The position numbers were made by a program, and so were the translations under genes. Source: Alphaproteobacteria bacterium (GTDB taxonomy: Bacteria; Pseudomonadota; Alphaproteobacteria; Rhodobacterales; Rhodobacteraceae). From it: DNA of 11,042 bases. The first letter of the stretch is position 1. The number at the start of each line of letters is the position of its first letter. The notes under the pieces are model-generated. The model was not told the DNA's origin, did no database searches, and saw only the letters and a list, made by a program, of their open reading frames with translations. The stretch is from positions 1 through 11,042 of the forward strand of contig RFIR01000315.1 in the NCBI GenBank assembly GCA_003695135.1. The letters run 5' to 3'. This document shows positions 1 through 8,282 of the stretch, in pieces.

Positions 1-50
1 GCGGCCGGAAGGGCCAGCAGGCCCGCGACAAGCAGAATCACCATACGCAT
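1..50 (-). CDS. N-terminus of an exported protein (partial, runs off the left edge)
   Basis: Reading leftwards from an ATG at 50-48, the only visible part of this frame translates as MRMVILLVAGLLALPAA. A short positive start followed by a hydrophobic core and a small-residue end is typical of a Sec signal peptide, so the protein is probably periplasmic, a lipoprotein or secreted. It starts 53 bases after the glcF stop on the same strand and could be the last gene of the glycolate oxidase operon. A second ATG two codons in is an alternative start. No strong Shine-Dalgarno sequence is seen. The function cannot be told from 16 residues, and the call rests only on this hydrophobic pattern and the gene order. 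Confidence 0.5.
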   Translation of the reverse strand, partial: MRMVILLVAGLLALPA

Positions 51-103
51 GGGCGCCAGCCTGCCGGGGAAATGTGGCGCTCCGGTGGACGGAGGCGGGG
101 AAA

Positions 104-1408
104 TCAGGACGAATTTTCGCCGATCCCGGCCAGGGCCAGCGGCACGGGACCGCCCGTCGCCCAGTCCAGAAGCTCGGCCGTATGCACCACCGGCACCGGG
201 GTGCCGCTGCCGATCTGCATCATGCAGCCGATATTGCCCGCGGCGATCACCTGCGGGGACAGCGCCTCCAGCGTGCCGACCTTGCGCCGCCTGAGCTCGC
301 CCGCGAGCTCGGGCTGCAGCAGGTTGTAGGTGCCGGCCGAGCCGCAGCACAGATGCGCGTTTTCCGGCTCCACCACCTCGAATCCGGCCGCGCGCAGCAG
401 CGCCTTGGGCGCCTCGGTGATCTTCTGGCCGTGCTGCAGCGAACAGGCGGCGTGATAGGCCACCCGCAGCCGCGGCGCGTTGCCGGCGTCGTGCAGGCCG
501 AGTTCCTGCATCACCTCGCTGATGTCGCGGGCCAGCCCGGCGATGCGGGCGGCCTCGGCCGCCAGCGGATGGCCGGCGAAGATATGGCCGTAATCCTTGA
601 CCGTGGTGCCGCAGCCGGAGGTGTTGATCACCACCGCATCGAGCGGGGCGCGTGCATCCTCGGCGATCCAGGCCCGGATGTTGCGCGCCGCCGTCTCGCG
701 CCCCTCATCGGTCCGGCCCATATGGTGGGCCAGCGTGCCGCAGCAGCCGGCGCCGCGGGCGATCACCACCTCCGCCCCGTGCCGGGTCATGAGGCGCACG
801 GTGGCCTCGTTGATGGCCGGCGCCAGCGCGCGCTGCGCGCAGCCGGTCATCAGCGCCACCCGCATGCGCCGCTCGCCCTCGGCCGGGATCACCTGCGGCA
901 GGTCGAGCGGCGAGGGCGGGTCGAGCGCGGGCGGCGCCATGTCGATCATCGCCCGCATCTCGGCCGGCATCAGCCTTCGGAACGGCCGGCCGAGCCAGGC
1001 CCCGAGGATCGCCAGCCGGAACCGCCCCGGCCAGGGCAGGATGCGCGCCAGCAGCCAGCGCAGGAGCCGTTGCTTCAGGGGCCGCCGGTAATGCTGTTCG
1101 ATGTATTCGCGCGCGTGATCGACCAGATGCATGTAGTTCACGCCCGAGGGGCAGGTGGTCATGCAGGACAGGCAGCTGAGGCAGCGGTCGACATGTTTGA
1201 CGGTGCGGGCATCGGGGGGCGCGCCGCTCTCCAGCATCTGCTTGATGAGGTAGATGCGCCCGCGGGGACTGTCGAGTTCGTCGCCGAGGATGCGGTAGGT
1301 CGGGCAGGTCGCGGTGCAGAAGCCGCAATGCACGCAGCTGCGCAGGATGGCGTTGGAGCGCGCGATCAGCGGATCGGCGAGCTGTTCGGGGGTAAAGCTG
1401 GTCTGCAT
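104..1408 (-). CDS. glcF: Glycolate oxidase iron-sulfur subunit GlcF
   Basis: This is the 434-residue iron-sulfur subunit of membrane-associated glycolate oxidase. It carries electrons from the flavin subunits GlcD/GlcE towards quinone as glycolate is oxidised to glyoxylate. Two 4Fe-4S ferredoxin-type motifs are visible: CVHCGFCTATCP with cysteines 25, 28, 31 and 35, and CLSCLSCMTTCP with cysteines 76, 79, 82 and 86. Two cysteine-rich CCG domains follow, marked by GAGCCGTLAHHMG and, near the C-terminus, HLCCGSAGTYNLLQPE. The ATG at 1408 was chosen because the protein then begins MQTSFTPEQLADP, like known GlcF N-termini. The open frame extends 31 codons further upstream, but that stretch (MLSRKSGGGG...) is unlike the family. 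The Shine-Dalgarno is weak. It is the third gene of the operon, set off from glcE by an unusual 328-base gap. Other two-cluster CCG oxidoreductases exist, but the glcDE context decides the call. Confidence 0.95.
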   Translation of the reverse strand: MQTSFTPEQLADPLIARSNAILRSCVHCGFCTATCPTYRILGDELDSPRGRIYLIKQMLESGAPPDARTVKHVDRCLSCLSCMTTCPSGVNYMHLVDHAREYIEQHYRRPLKQRLLRWLLARILPWPGRFRLAILGAWLGRPFRRLMPAEMRAMIDMAPPALDPPSPLDLPQVIPAEGERRMRVALMTGCAQRALAPAINEATVRLMTRHGAEVVIARGAGCCGTLAHHMGRTDEGRETAARNIRAWIAEDARAPLDAVVINTSGCGTTVKDYGHIFAGHPLAAEAARIAGLARDISEVMQELGLHDAGNAPRLRVAYHAACSLQHGQKITEAPKALLRAAGFEVVEPENAHLCCGSAGTYNLLQPELAGELRRRKVGTLEALSPQVIAAGNIGCMMQIGSGTPVPVVHTAELLDWATGGPVPLALAGIGENSS

Positions 1409-1736
1409 CAGAAGCCGGTTTTCGGAATGGTGCGGGCACGCGCGGTCGTTGAGGCCGGTCGGGGGAAGCGCACCCCCGCCGCCCGATTTCCGTGATAGCA
1501 ACGAAACCGGAGCGACGGTATCGCCCCTTGCTTCACCGAGGCGTCAGCCTCGGATCGCGCCCCGCCCCGCCCCCCAGGGCGGGCGCGATACCGCGCCCAC
1601 CCTCGGTGCGGGTCGCGATCCTCTCCGTTCTGTTGGTCCGGGCGGTGCCGAGTCGTGGCAACGGTCGCATTGCCTTTCCGTTCGACCGACGCTGAGTATG
1701 GCTCCCGTCGCACTCCACCCTCTTCTCTGGCGCCGC
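1409..1736 (-). other. 328-base glcE-glcF gap, no convincing gene
   Basis: glcE and glcF are usually close together, but here they are separated by 328 bases. The minus strand has a stop-free frame from a GTG at 1740 to a TGA that overlaps the glcF ATG. Its 110-residue product is arginine-rich, low in hydrophobic residues and matches no family I recognise, so I treat the region as non-coding. The central part (1516-1621) is dense in inverted repeats and is listed separately. The gap may hold a processing site, an internal promoter or a small inserted element. This is inference. Confidence 0.6.
1516..1593. repeat. Foldable element bounded by a perfect 9-bp inverted repeat
   Basis: CGGTATCGC at 1516-1524 is the exact reverse complement of GCGATACCG at 1585-1593. 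Inside, CCGAGGC (1536-1542) and GCCTCGG (1547-1553) form a perfect 7-bp stem with a 4-base loop. The G/C tract 1554-1589 can also form an imperfect stem (atcgcgcccc-gcc against ggcgggcgcgat, one bulge). GGATCGCG at 1552-1559 could instead pair with CGCGATCC at 1614-1621. The whole could fold as a branched structure of about 78 bases. It lies in the glcE-glcF gap. Candidates are an mRNA processing or attenuation structure that sets GlcF level, or a small REP/MITE-like insertion. Confidence 0.55.
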
Positions 1737-2915
1737 TCACCCCATCCTCCCCGGATTGAGGATGCCGCGTGGATCGAACTTCGCCCGCAGCGCCTGCGCG
1801 ATCCGCGCCAGCGGCGCCGGTTCGGGGTGGAAGGCGCCGAGCCGGCGGCGGGTTCCGGCCGCGGCACGGATCAGCGTGGCATGGCCGGCGAAATCGCCCA
1901 GCCTTGCGCGCAGATCGGTGCCGGGCGCGACCTCGGCCCAGATCAGCCCGCCGCCCCAGTCGAAGACCAGCCGCTCCGCCCCGATCCGCGTCGCGATCCC
2001 CGCCGCCTCGCTTGGCTTGACCGACAGCCGCCAGACATCACCCTCGGTGCCGTGCAGCGCCGCCACATCGCGGATCCAGGCCCAGCCGGCATCGGTGCCA
2101 TGGCCGCCGCTCTCTCCTGCCACCCGCGTCTCGATCTCCACCGGGCCGTAGCCGGCCAGCAGATCCTTCAGCCGCCCGCTGCGATAGTCGACCTGCTCGC
2201 CAAAGCCCTCGATGCGGATCATGGTCACCGGATCGCCGTCGAGCCCGGCCGGCACATGCGCCGCGCCCGAGACCTCCCAGGGCGAGGCCAGCGTCGCGGC
2301 CATGGCGGCAATCGCGCGTTCGGGCGTCAGCCCGTGGAGCAGCAGCACCGCGGCGGCCTCCGGCTTCGGCAGGACCTTGAAGGCGACCTCGGTGATCAGC
2401 CCCAGCGTGCCGTAGGAGCCGCAGAGGAGCTTGACGAGATCGTAGCCGGTGACGTTCTTCATCACCCGCCCGCCATTCTTGACGATCCGCCCGTTGCCAT
2501 CGACGAAGCGCACCCCGATCAGCGCGTCGCGGCACGCACCGGCGCGCAGGCGGCGCGGGCCGGACAGGTTGCAGGCCACAACCCCGCCGATGGTGGGCTC
2601 GCCACTGGTTCGGAGGAGCCCGCGCCAGTCCGGCGGCTCGAAGGGCAGCATCTGCCCCTCCGCCGCCAGTGCTGCCTCGATCTCGGCCAGCGGCGTGCCG
2701 GCGCCGGCGACCAGCGTCAGCGCGCCGGGATCGTAGAGCGAGATGCCGCGCATGCGCCCGGTGCCCAGCCCGCGCCCGGCCGTGACCGGATTGCCGAGCG
2801 CGCGTTTCGTGCTGCCGCCGCGGATCTCGAAGGGCGCATTGGCTCCGGCGATCGCCTCGGCCAGTTCGCGCTCGTCTTCGGGGCTGAAGAGATCGAGCGT
2901 GGACGTCTCAGCCAC
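1737..2915 (-). CDS. glcE: Glycolate oxidase FAD-binding subunit GlcE
   Basis: This is the 392-residue second flavin subunit of glycolate oxidase, which works with GlcD and GlcF in oxidising glycolate to glyoxylate. It is a PCMH-type FAD-binding protein. The FAD loop IRGGSTK is at residues 31-37, GEPTIGGVVACNLSGP at about 105-120, and GGRVMKNVTGYDLVK (148-162) followed by GSYGTLGLITEV completes the FAD site. The C-terminus FDPRGILNPGRMG is a typical family ending. I chose the GTG at 2915, which gives MAETSTLDLFSPEDE. GAGGG lies 8 bases upstream of it, and the start overlaps the glcD stop by 8 bases, which suggests translational coupling. The frame stays open to an ATG at 3023, but those 36 residues would lie inside glcD and are serine/arginine-rich nonsense. 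Confidence 0.94.
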   Translation of the reverse strand: MAETSTLDLFSPEDERELAEAIAGANAPFEIRGGSTKRALGNPVTAGRGLGTGRMRGISLYDPGALTLVAGAGTPLAEIEAALAAEGQMLPFEPPDWRGLLRTSGEPTIGGVVACNLSGPRRLRAGACRDALIGVRFVDGNGRIVKNGGRVMKNVTGYDLVKLLCGSYGTLGLITEVAFKVLPKPEAAAVLLLHGLTPERAIAAMAATLASPWEVSGAAHVPAGLDGDPVTMIRIEGFGEQVDYRSGRLKDLLAGYGPVEIETRVAGESGGHGTDAGWAWIRDVAALHGTEGDVWRLSVKPSEAAGIATRIGAERLVFDWGGGLIWAEVAPGTDLRARLGDFAGHATLIRAAAGTRRRLGAFHPEPAPLARIAQALRAKFDPRGILNPGRMG

Positions 2916-4341
2916 CGCGGCGACCCTCGCTGACCGAAAGCGGGAAGACCTTGGCCGGGTTGAGCCGCCAGGCGGGGTCGAACACGTCCTTGACATCCAT
3001 CTGCGCGTCGAGGTCGTCGGCATCGAACTGGGTCGTCATCAGGTCGCGCTTTTCCACGCCCACGCCGTGCTCGCCCGACAGGCAGCCGCCGGCCTCGACG
3101 CAGAGCTTGAGGATGTCGGCGCCCAGCTTCTCGGCGGTTTCCAGATCGCCGGGCCTGTTGGCATCGAAGATGATCAGCGGGTGCAGATTGCCGTCGCCGG
3201 CGTGAAAGACATTGGAGACCTGCAGCCCGTATTGCGCGGACAGCTCGCCGATGCGGCGCAGCACCATCGGCAGCTCGCCCACCGGGATCACCCCGTCGAG
3301 GCAGATATAGTCGCCGATCTGCCCCATGGCGCCGAAGGCCGATTTGCGGCCCTTCCAGATCAGCGCCGATTCCTCGGCCGAGCCGCTCTCGCGCAGCACT
3401 TCCGGGTCATGCCGCTCGGCAATGGCGCGGATGCGGGCGAGCTGGGCGTCGATCTCGGCCGACGATCCCTCGACCTCGACGATCAGCAGCGCCTCGACAT
3501 CCGGGTAGCCGGCATGGACGAAGGCCTCGCAGGCGCGGATGCAGGGCCGGTCCATGAACTCGATCGCCACCGGCAGCACCCCGGCGCGGATGATGGCCGA
3601 GACGCAGGCCCCGGCGGTCTCGGCAGAGCCGAAGCCCATCAGCACCGGGCGCGCGCCCTCCGGCTTGGGCAGGATGCGCAGCGTCGCCTCGGTGACGATG
3701 CCGAGCTGGCCCTCCGAGCCGCAGATCACGCCAATGAGGTCATAGCCCGGCGCGTCGAGATGGGCGCCGCCGATCTCGACCACCGTGCCGTCCACCAGCA
3801 CCATTTTCACGCCGAGCAGGTTGTTGGTGGTCACGCCGTATTTGAGGCAGTGGGCGCCGCCAGAATTCATGCCGATATTGCCGGCGATGGCGCAGGCGAG
3901 CTGGCTGGAGGGATCGGGGGCGTAGAAGAAGCCCAGCGCCTCGACCGCGCCGGTGACCGAAAGATTGGTGCGGCCGGCCTCGACGCGGATGAAGCGGTTT
4001 TCGGTGTCGATCTCCAGCACCCTGTCGAGCCGCGCCACGCCGAGGATCACGCTGTCGGCGGTGGGCAGCGCGCCGCCCGAAAGCGAGGTACCCGCGCCGC
4101 GCGGGACCACCGGCACGCCTTCCTCGTTGCAGATGCGCAGCGCCGCCGCGACCTCCTCGGTGGAGGCGGGCAGGATCGCGGCCAGAGGCGGGCAGCGATA
4201 GGCGGTCAGCGCATCGCATTCATAGGCGCGGGTCTCGGCGGGATCGTCGATGACCGCATCCGCGCCCAGCACCTCGCGCAGCCGCGCCACCAGCCGCGGC
4301 TTGCGGTCGAGCACCGCGCTGTCGGGAACCGGCATGTCCAT
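2908..4341 (-). CDS. glcD: Glycolate oxidase flavoprotein subunit GlcD
   Basis: This is the 477-residue catalytic flavoprotein subunit of glycolate oxidase, which oxidises glycolate (often also D-lactate) to the 2-oxoacid. The N-terminal PCMH FAD domain shows VPRGAGTSLSGGA (79-91), GNIGMNSGGAHCLKYG (154-169) and GSEGQLGIVTEATLRI (208-223). The C-terminal FAD-linked oxidase domain shows HAGDGNLHP (380-388), SGEHGVGVEK (422-431) and FDPAWRLNPAKVFP (454-467), the usual substrate and metal-site signatures of the D-lactate/glycolate dehydrogenase family. Length is close to the family norm. The ATG at 4341 is preceded by AGGAGAGGA about 7 bases upstream; an ATG two codons in is a minor alternative. 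It is the first gene of the operon, and its stop overlaps glcE. A D-lactate dehydrogenase would look similar, but adjacent glcE and glcF make glycolate oxidase much more likely. No glcC-type regulator is in the window. Confidence 0.96.
   Translation of the reverse strand: MDMPVPDSAVLDRKPRLVARLREVLGADAVIDDPAETRAYECDALTAYRCPPLAAILPASTEEVAAALRICNEEGVPVVPRGAGTSLSGGALPTADSVILGVARLDRVLEIDTENRFIRVEAGRTNLSVTGAVEALGFFYAPDPSSQLACAIAGNIGMNSGGAHCLKYGVTTNNLLGVKMVLVDGTVVEIGGAHLDAPGYDLIGVICGSEGQLGIVTEATLRILPKPEGARPVLMGFGSAETAGACVSAIIRAGVLPVAIEFMDRPCIRACEAFVHAGYPDVEALLIVEVEGSSAEIDAQLARIRAIAERHDPEVLRESGSAEESALIWKGRKSAFGAMGQIGDYICLDGVIPVGELPMVLRRIGELSAQYGLQVSNVFHAGDGNLHPLIIFDANRPGDLETAEKLGADILKLCVEAGGCLSGEHGVGVEKRDLMTTQFDADDLDAQMDVKDVFDPAWRLNPAKVFPLSVSEGRRGG
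2924..2928 (-). promoter_or_regulatory. Ribosome binding site deciding the glcE GTG start
   Basis: GAGGG on the minus strand lies 8 bases before the GTG at 2915, inside the last codons of glcD. Together with the stop-start overlap it supports GTG 2915 over the upstream ATG at 3023. Confidence 0.6.
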
Positions 4342-4558
4342 GGGTCGTCCTCTCCTGACTTGTCCCCAATCTGGGCGGTCGGCGGAACGGATGCAACGGG
4401 TTTGGCGTGGTTCCCGAATGAAGCGCAGCCTGCGGCGCGGCTCCGGGGTTCACTCGCCAGCGGCCCGGCCGCCTTGCCGCCATCACGGCCAGCTCGCCGG
4501 TCTCCCGAAGCGCAAGGCGTCGCGGCAATCGCGATCAAGTTCTTGAAAAATAGTTGGA
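4342..4558. other. glcD upstream region
   Basis: This 217-base stretch upstream of glcD should hold its promoter, at least in part. Apart from the glcD Shine-Dalgarno sequence (minus strand, about 4349-4357), it contains a 12-base palindrome TCAAGTTCTTGA at 4535-4546 that could be a regulator site. I see no -35/-10 pair good enough to call and no coding sequence. Confidence 0.4.
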
Positions 4559-4579
4559 AGAGACCGCTGCGAAACTCCG
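4559..4579 (+). repeat. Inverted copy of the repeat-unit end
   Basis: This 21-base segment (AGAGACCGCTGCGAAACTCC plus G) matches, with one mismatch, the reverse complement of 4770-4790, the end of tandem copy A. It also matches the end of copy B (4901-4919) with two mismatches over 19 bases. The repeat cluster is therefore bounded by inverted ends, as a transposable element would be. Similarity breaks down after about 4580. Confidence 0.65.
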
Positions 4580-4660
4580 GCGCGACCGGGCAGCTAGATT
4601 CGCAAACCAAGTGCGAGACGCGTTTTCTGCCAATGTGTACTGCGCACGCGTAAAGTAATT

Positions 4661-4980
4661 AGAAAATAATTCCCCGATCAATATTTACCAAATAGGTAAA
4701 AAAATAAGGAACAATCTTCGCCGGCGCCGCATTTCGCGGCGCCCGAGCGCAGCGCCCGGATCTGGCCAGCGGAGTTTCGCAGGGGTCTCTAGAAAATAAC
4801 TGCGAAATCAATATTTTCCAATCAACTGTGTAAATGAGAAGAACGCCCATGGCGCCACAATTTCGTGGCGCCCGCGCGGAACGCTCGGGTCTGGCTGGTT
4901 GAGTTTTGCAGGGGTCTCTATCAAACAAATGAAAACCGGGAACAAACTTCGCTGGCGCCACGATTTCGCCTCCGCCCGGG
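4661..4980 (-). repeat. AT-rich ~130-bp tandem repeat, two full copies plus one partial
   Basis: Copy A is 4661-4790 and copy B 4791-4919. Both begin on the plus strand with AGAAAATAA, share ATCAATATTT(A/T)CCAA, carry a central hairpin and end with GCAGGGGTCTCT. Partial copy C (4920 to about 4980) keeps GGAACAA(A)CTTCGCTGGCGCC, which matches copy A at 19 of 21 bases, and then decays. In copy A the hairpin is GGCGCCGC/GCGGCGCC (4723-4730/4736-4743, 5-base loop). In copy B it is GGCGCCAC/GTGGCGCC (4851-4858/4865-4872, 6-base loop). A G-C pair in A is thus an A-T pair in B, which keeps the stem. The AT-rich halves contrast with the G/C-rich surroundings. No gene is encoded; a stop-free minus frame through the area is explained by the repeats. 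Confidence 0.85.
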
Positions 4981-5400
4981 CACATCGGCACGGGCTGCCG
5001 CTGCCTGCCGCGATGCATGAGCGTCATGCCTTTCCGCTCCCCGGCCTCGTGCCGCCCTTTCCTGATGGGCCCGGATGATCGCGATAGCCGGGCCCTTTCC
5101 CGCGCCTCGACGCACCCGGTTTCGAAAGCTTCTGGCATTCTCGCCAGACGGGTCGGTCGAAGGGGCGGCTGGTGTGAGACCGAGTTTGAAGTGGACCTGC
5201 CCCGGGTGGCGGCTTTCACGTTCCCGGTTGGGATTGCAGAGCTGAGCGCCACCCCATCAGAGGCGGCCCGCATTGGCGCGACCGCATGACGTCCATGGTT
5301 TCACGAAAATCCCCGCCGGTGGCTTCCCATCGTACCGAAGCGCCCCGCAAGGGGGCAGGCGATCCTCCGCCATCGCGGCATGGCCTCATCGATTTCACAC
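4981..5400. other. Gene-free stretch with inverted repeats
   Basis: No frame here resembles a known protein or has a plausible ribosome site, and I find no tRNA. It holds several perfect inverted repeats: 5015-5020/5024-5029 (GCATGA/TCATGC), 5067-5074/5088-5095 (listed separately) and 5131-5136/5143-5148 (TCTGGC/GCCAGA). The stretch GAAGTGGACCTGCCCCGGG (about 5188-5206) faintly recalls insertion-sequence ends, but I cannot establish that. It may be decayed sequence between the glc and rpsO units. Confidence 0.5.
5067..5095. repeat. Perfect 8-bp inverted repeat, terminator-like
   Basis: GGGCCCGG (5067-5074) and CCGGGCCC (5088-5095) are exact reverse complements around a 13-base loop that itself contains the palindrome ATCGCGAT. 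Only three T residues follow on the plus strand, so it is a poor intrinsic terminator. It could end a transcript or be a protein-binding palindrome. No gene reads into it within the window. Confidence 0.5.
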
Positions 5401-5423
5401 TTTCATTCCTGCGCCAAACCGCC

Positions 5424-5429
5424 TATATG
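5424..5429 (+). promoter_or_regulatory. Possible -10 element of the rpsO promoter
   Basis: TATATG matches the first four positions of the sigma-70 -10 consensus and lies 111 bases before the rpsO start, in a locally A/T-richer stretch. The best upstream -35-like hexamer, TTCACA (5394-5399), is 24 bases away, which is too far, and nearer hexamers match poorly. The call is tentative. Confidence 0.3.
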
Positions 5430-5539
5430 CCGCGCAGCGCCGACGGCCCGCCGTCCGGCGCCCGCTGCCATTGCGACCATGCTGGACGACATCCCGGCAC
5501 CGGCCGCACCGACAACCCCTCGCAGGAAGGAGTAGCCCG

Positions 5540-5809
5540 ATGTCGATCACCCCTGCCGAAAAGGAACGGCTGATCAAGGAATATGCCACCAGGGAGGGCG
5601 ATACCGGTTCGCCGGAGGTGCAGGTCGCCATACTGACCAGCCGCATCGCCACCCTGACCGAGCATTTCAAGACGCACAAGAAGGACAATCATTCCCGGCG
5701 GGGGCTTTTGAAGATGGTCAGCAAGCGCCGCAAGCTGCTCGATTACGTCAAGAGCCGTGACGAGGCACGCTATCGCGACCTGATCGGGCGGCTCGGCATC
5801 CGCCGCTGA
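5540..5809 (+). CDS. rpsO: 30S ribosomal protein S15
   Basis: This 89-residue protein is exactly the usual length of bacterial S15, which binds the central domain of 16S rRNA early in 30S assembly. Family signatures are the start MSITPAEKERLIKEYA, the segment GDTGSPEVQVAILTSRI (about 20-36), HKKDNHSRRGLL (46-57), the helix MVSKRRKLLDYVK and the C-terminal LIGRLGIRR. The ATG at 5540 is chosen because AGGAAGGAG (5524-5532) lies 7 bases upstream and the protein then matches the family start. The open frame continues upstream to 5273, but those residues are not S15-like. It stands directly before pnp, a widely conserved order. In other bacteria S15 represses its own translation through mRNA structure; I see no clear pseudoknot here. 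Confidence 0.98.
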   Translation: MSITPAEKERLIKEYATREGDTGSPEVQVAILTSRIATLTEHFKTHKKDNHSRRGLLKMVSKRRKLLDYVKSRDEARYRDLIGRLGIRR

Positions 5810-5821
5810 ACCGAACCACCG

Positions 5822-5850
5822 GCGCGCCCCTTGCGGGGCGCGTCTTCGTC
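5822..5850 (+). terminator. Hairpin after rpsO (terminator or rpsO-pnp processing site)
   Basis: CGCGCCCC (5823-5830) pairs perfectly with GGGGCGCG (5835-5842) around a TTGC loop, 13 bases after the rpsO stop, followed by the mixed T/C tract TCTTCGTC. The T-run is weak, so partial read-through into pnp is likely. It may equally protect the rpsO mRNA 3' end. Confidence 0.65.
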
Positions 5851-6016
5851 GGGCCGGCTGCGCCCGGGCCCCGTGGGGGCGAACGCAGCCATACGCCGAT
5901 GCGCCCCGGCACCAGGCTCCGACCGGGATGCGCAGTGGAGTTGATGGAGGGAGCCCGTCCCGAGGGGGACGCCGTCGGGCCGGCCAGGGGGCCGGACCCA
6001 TGACAAGGATGACGCA
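5851..6016 (+). promoter_or_regulatory. Structured pnp leader
   Basis: The 166 bases between the rpsO hairpin and pnp are very G/C-rich and foldable. GTCCC/GGGAC (5957-5961/5966-5970) lies within GCCCG/CGGGC (5953-5957/5976-5980), and CCGGCC/GGCCGG (5980-5985/5990-5995) forms a 6-bp stem 21 bases before the pnp ATG. In Escherichia coli the pnp leader contains an RNase III stem through which PNPase controls its own expression. A comparable role here is inference, and the local stems could be by-products of base composition. Confidence 0.35.
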
Positions 6017-8152
<2,136 letters not shown>

Positions 8153-8189
8153 CGCCCGGGGCCCAGCAGGCCCGACCGACAGGCTTCAG

Positions 8190-8221
8190 GCGGACCGCCA
8201 TGCGGCGGTCCGCTTTATTTT
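8190..8221 (+). terminator. Intrinsic terminator of pnp
   Basis: GCGGACCGCC (8190-8199) pairs perfectly over 10 bp with GGCGGTCCGC (8204-8213) around an ATGC loop, followed directly by TTTATTTT. It begins 38 bases after the pnp stop. Confidence 0.93.
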
Positions 8222-8282
8222 CGGCGAATTTTCAGCTAATCAGCAATGGGGGGAGTGTTATTGAATTGGGTGGGGTGATCTC

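Noticed and set aside
74..1495. A long plus-strand frame antisense to glcF
   Set aside because: It is histidine/arginine/alanine-rich antisense to a clear GlcF with both Fe-S motifs.
1408..1740. A 110-codon minus-strand frame exactly filling the glcE-glcF gap
   Set aside because: The overlap geometry is attractive, but the product is arginine-rich and without hydrophobic core or family match, and it crosses strong hairpins. It is kept only as a remark in a finding.
4661..4980. CRISPR array
   Set aside because: The units are ~130 bp, diverged, contiguous and without unique spacers.
5188..5206. Insertion-sequence end resembling GAAGTGGACC
   Set aside because: Only a short, single match from memory, with no partner end and no transposase nearby.
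4659..5273. A 204-codon minus-strand frame through the tandem repeats
   Set aside because: Its repeated peptide (RDPC..., ARAPRN...) simply reflects the DNA repeat. The rest is low-quality sequence without a ribosome site. It might be annotated as hypothetical, but I do not believe it is expressed.
4981..5539. tRNA or other known RNA gene in the gap
   Set aside because: I found no T-arm (GGTTCGA-like) motif or cloverleaf arrangement; only simple hairpins are present.
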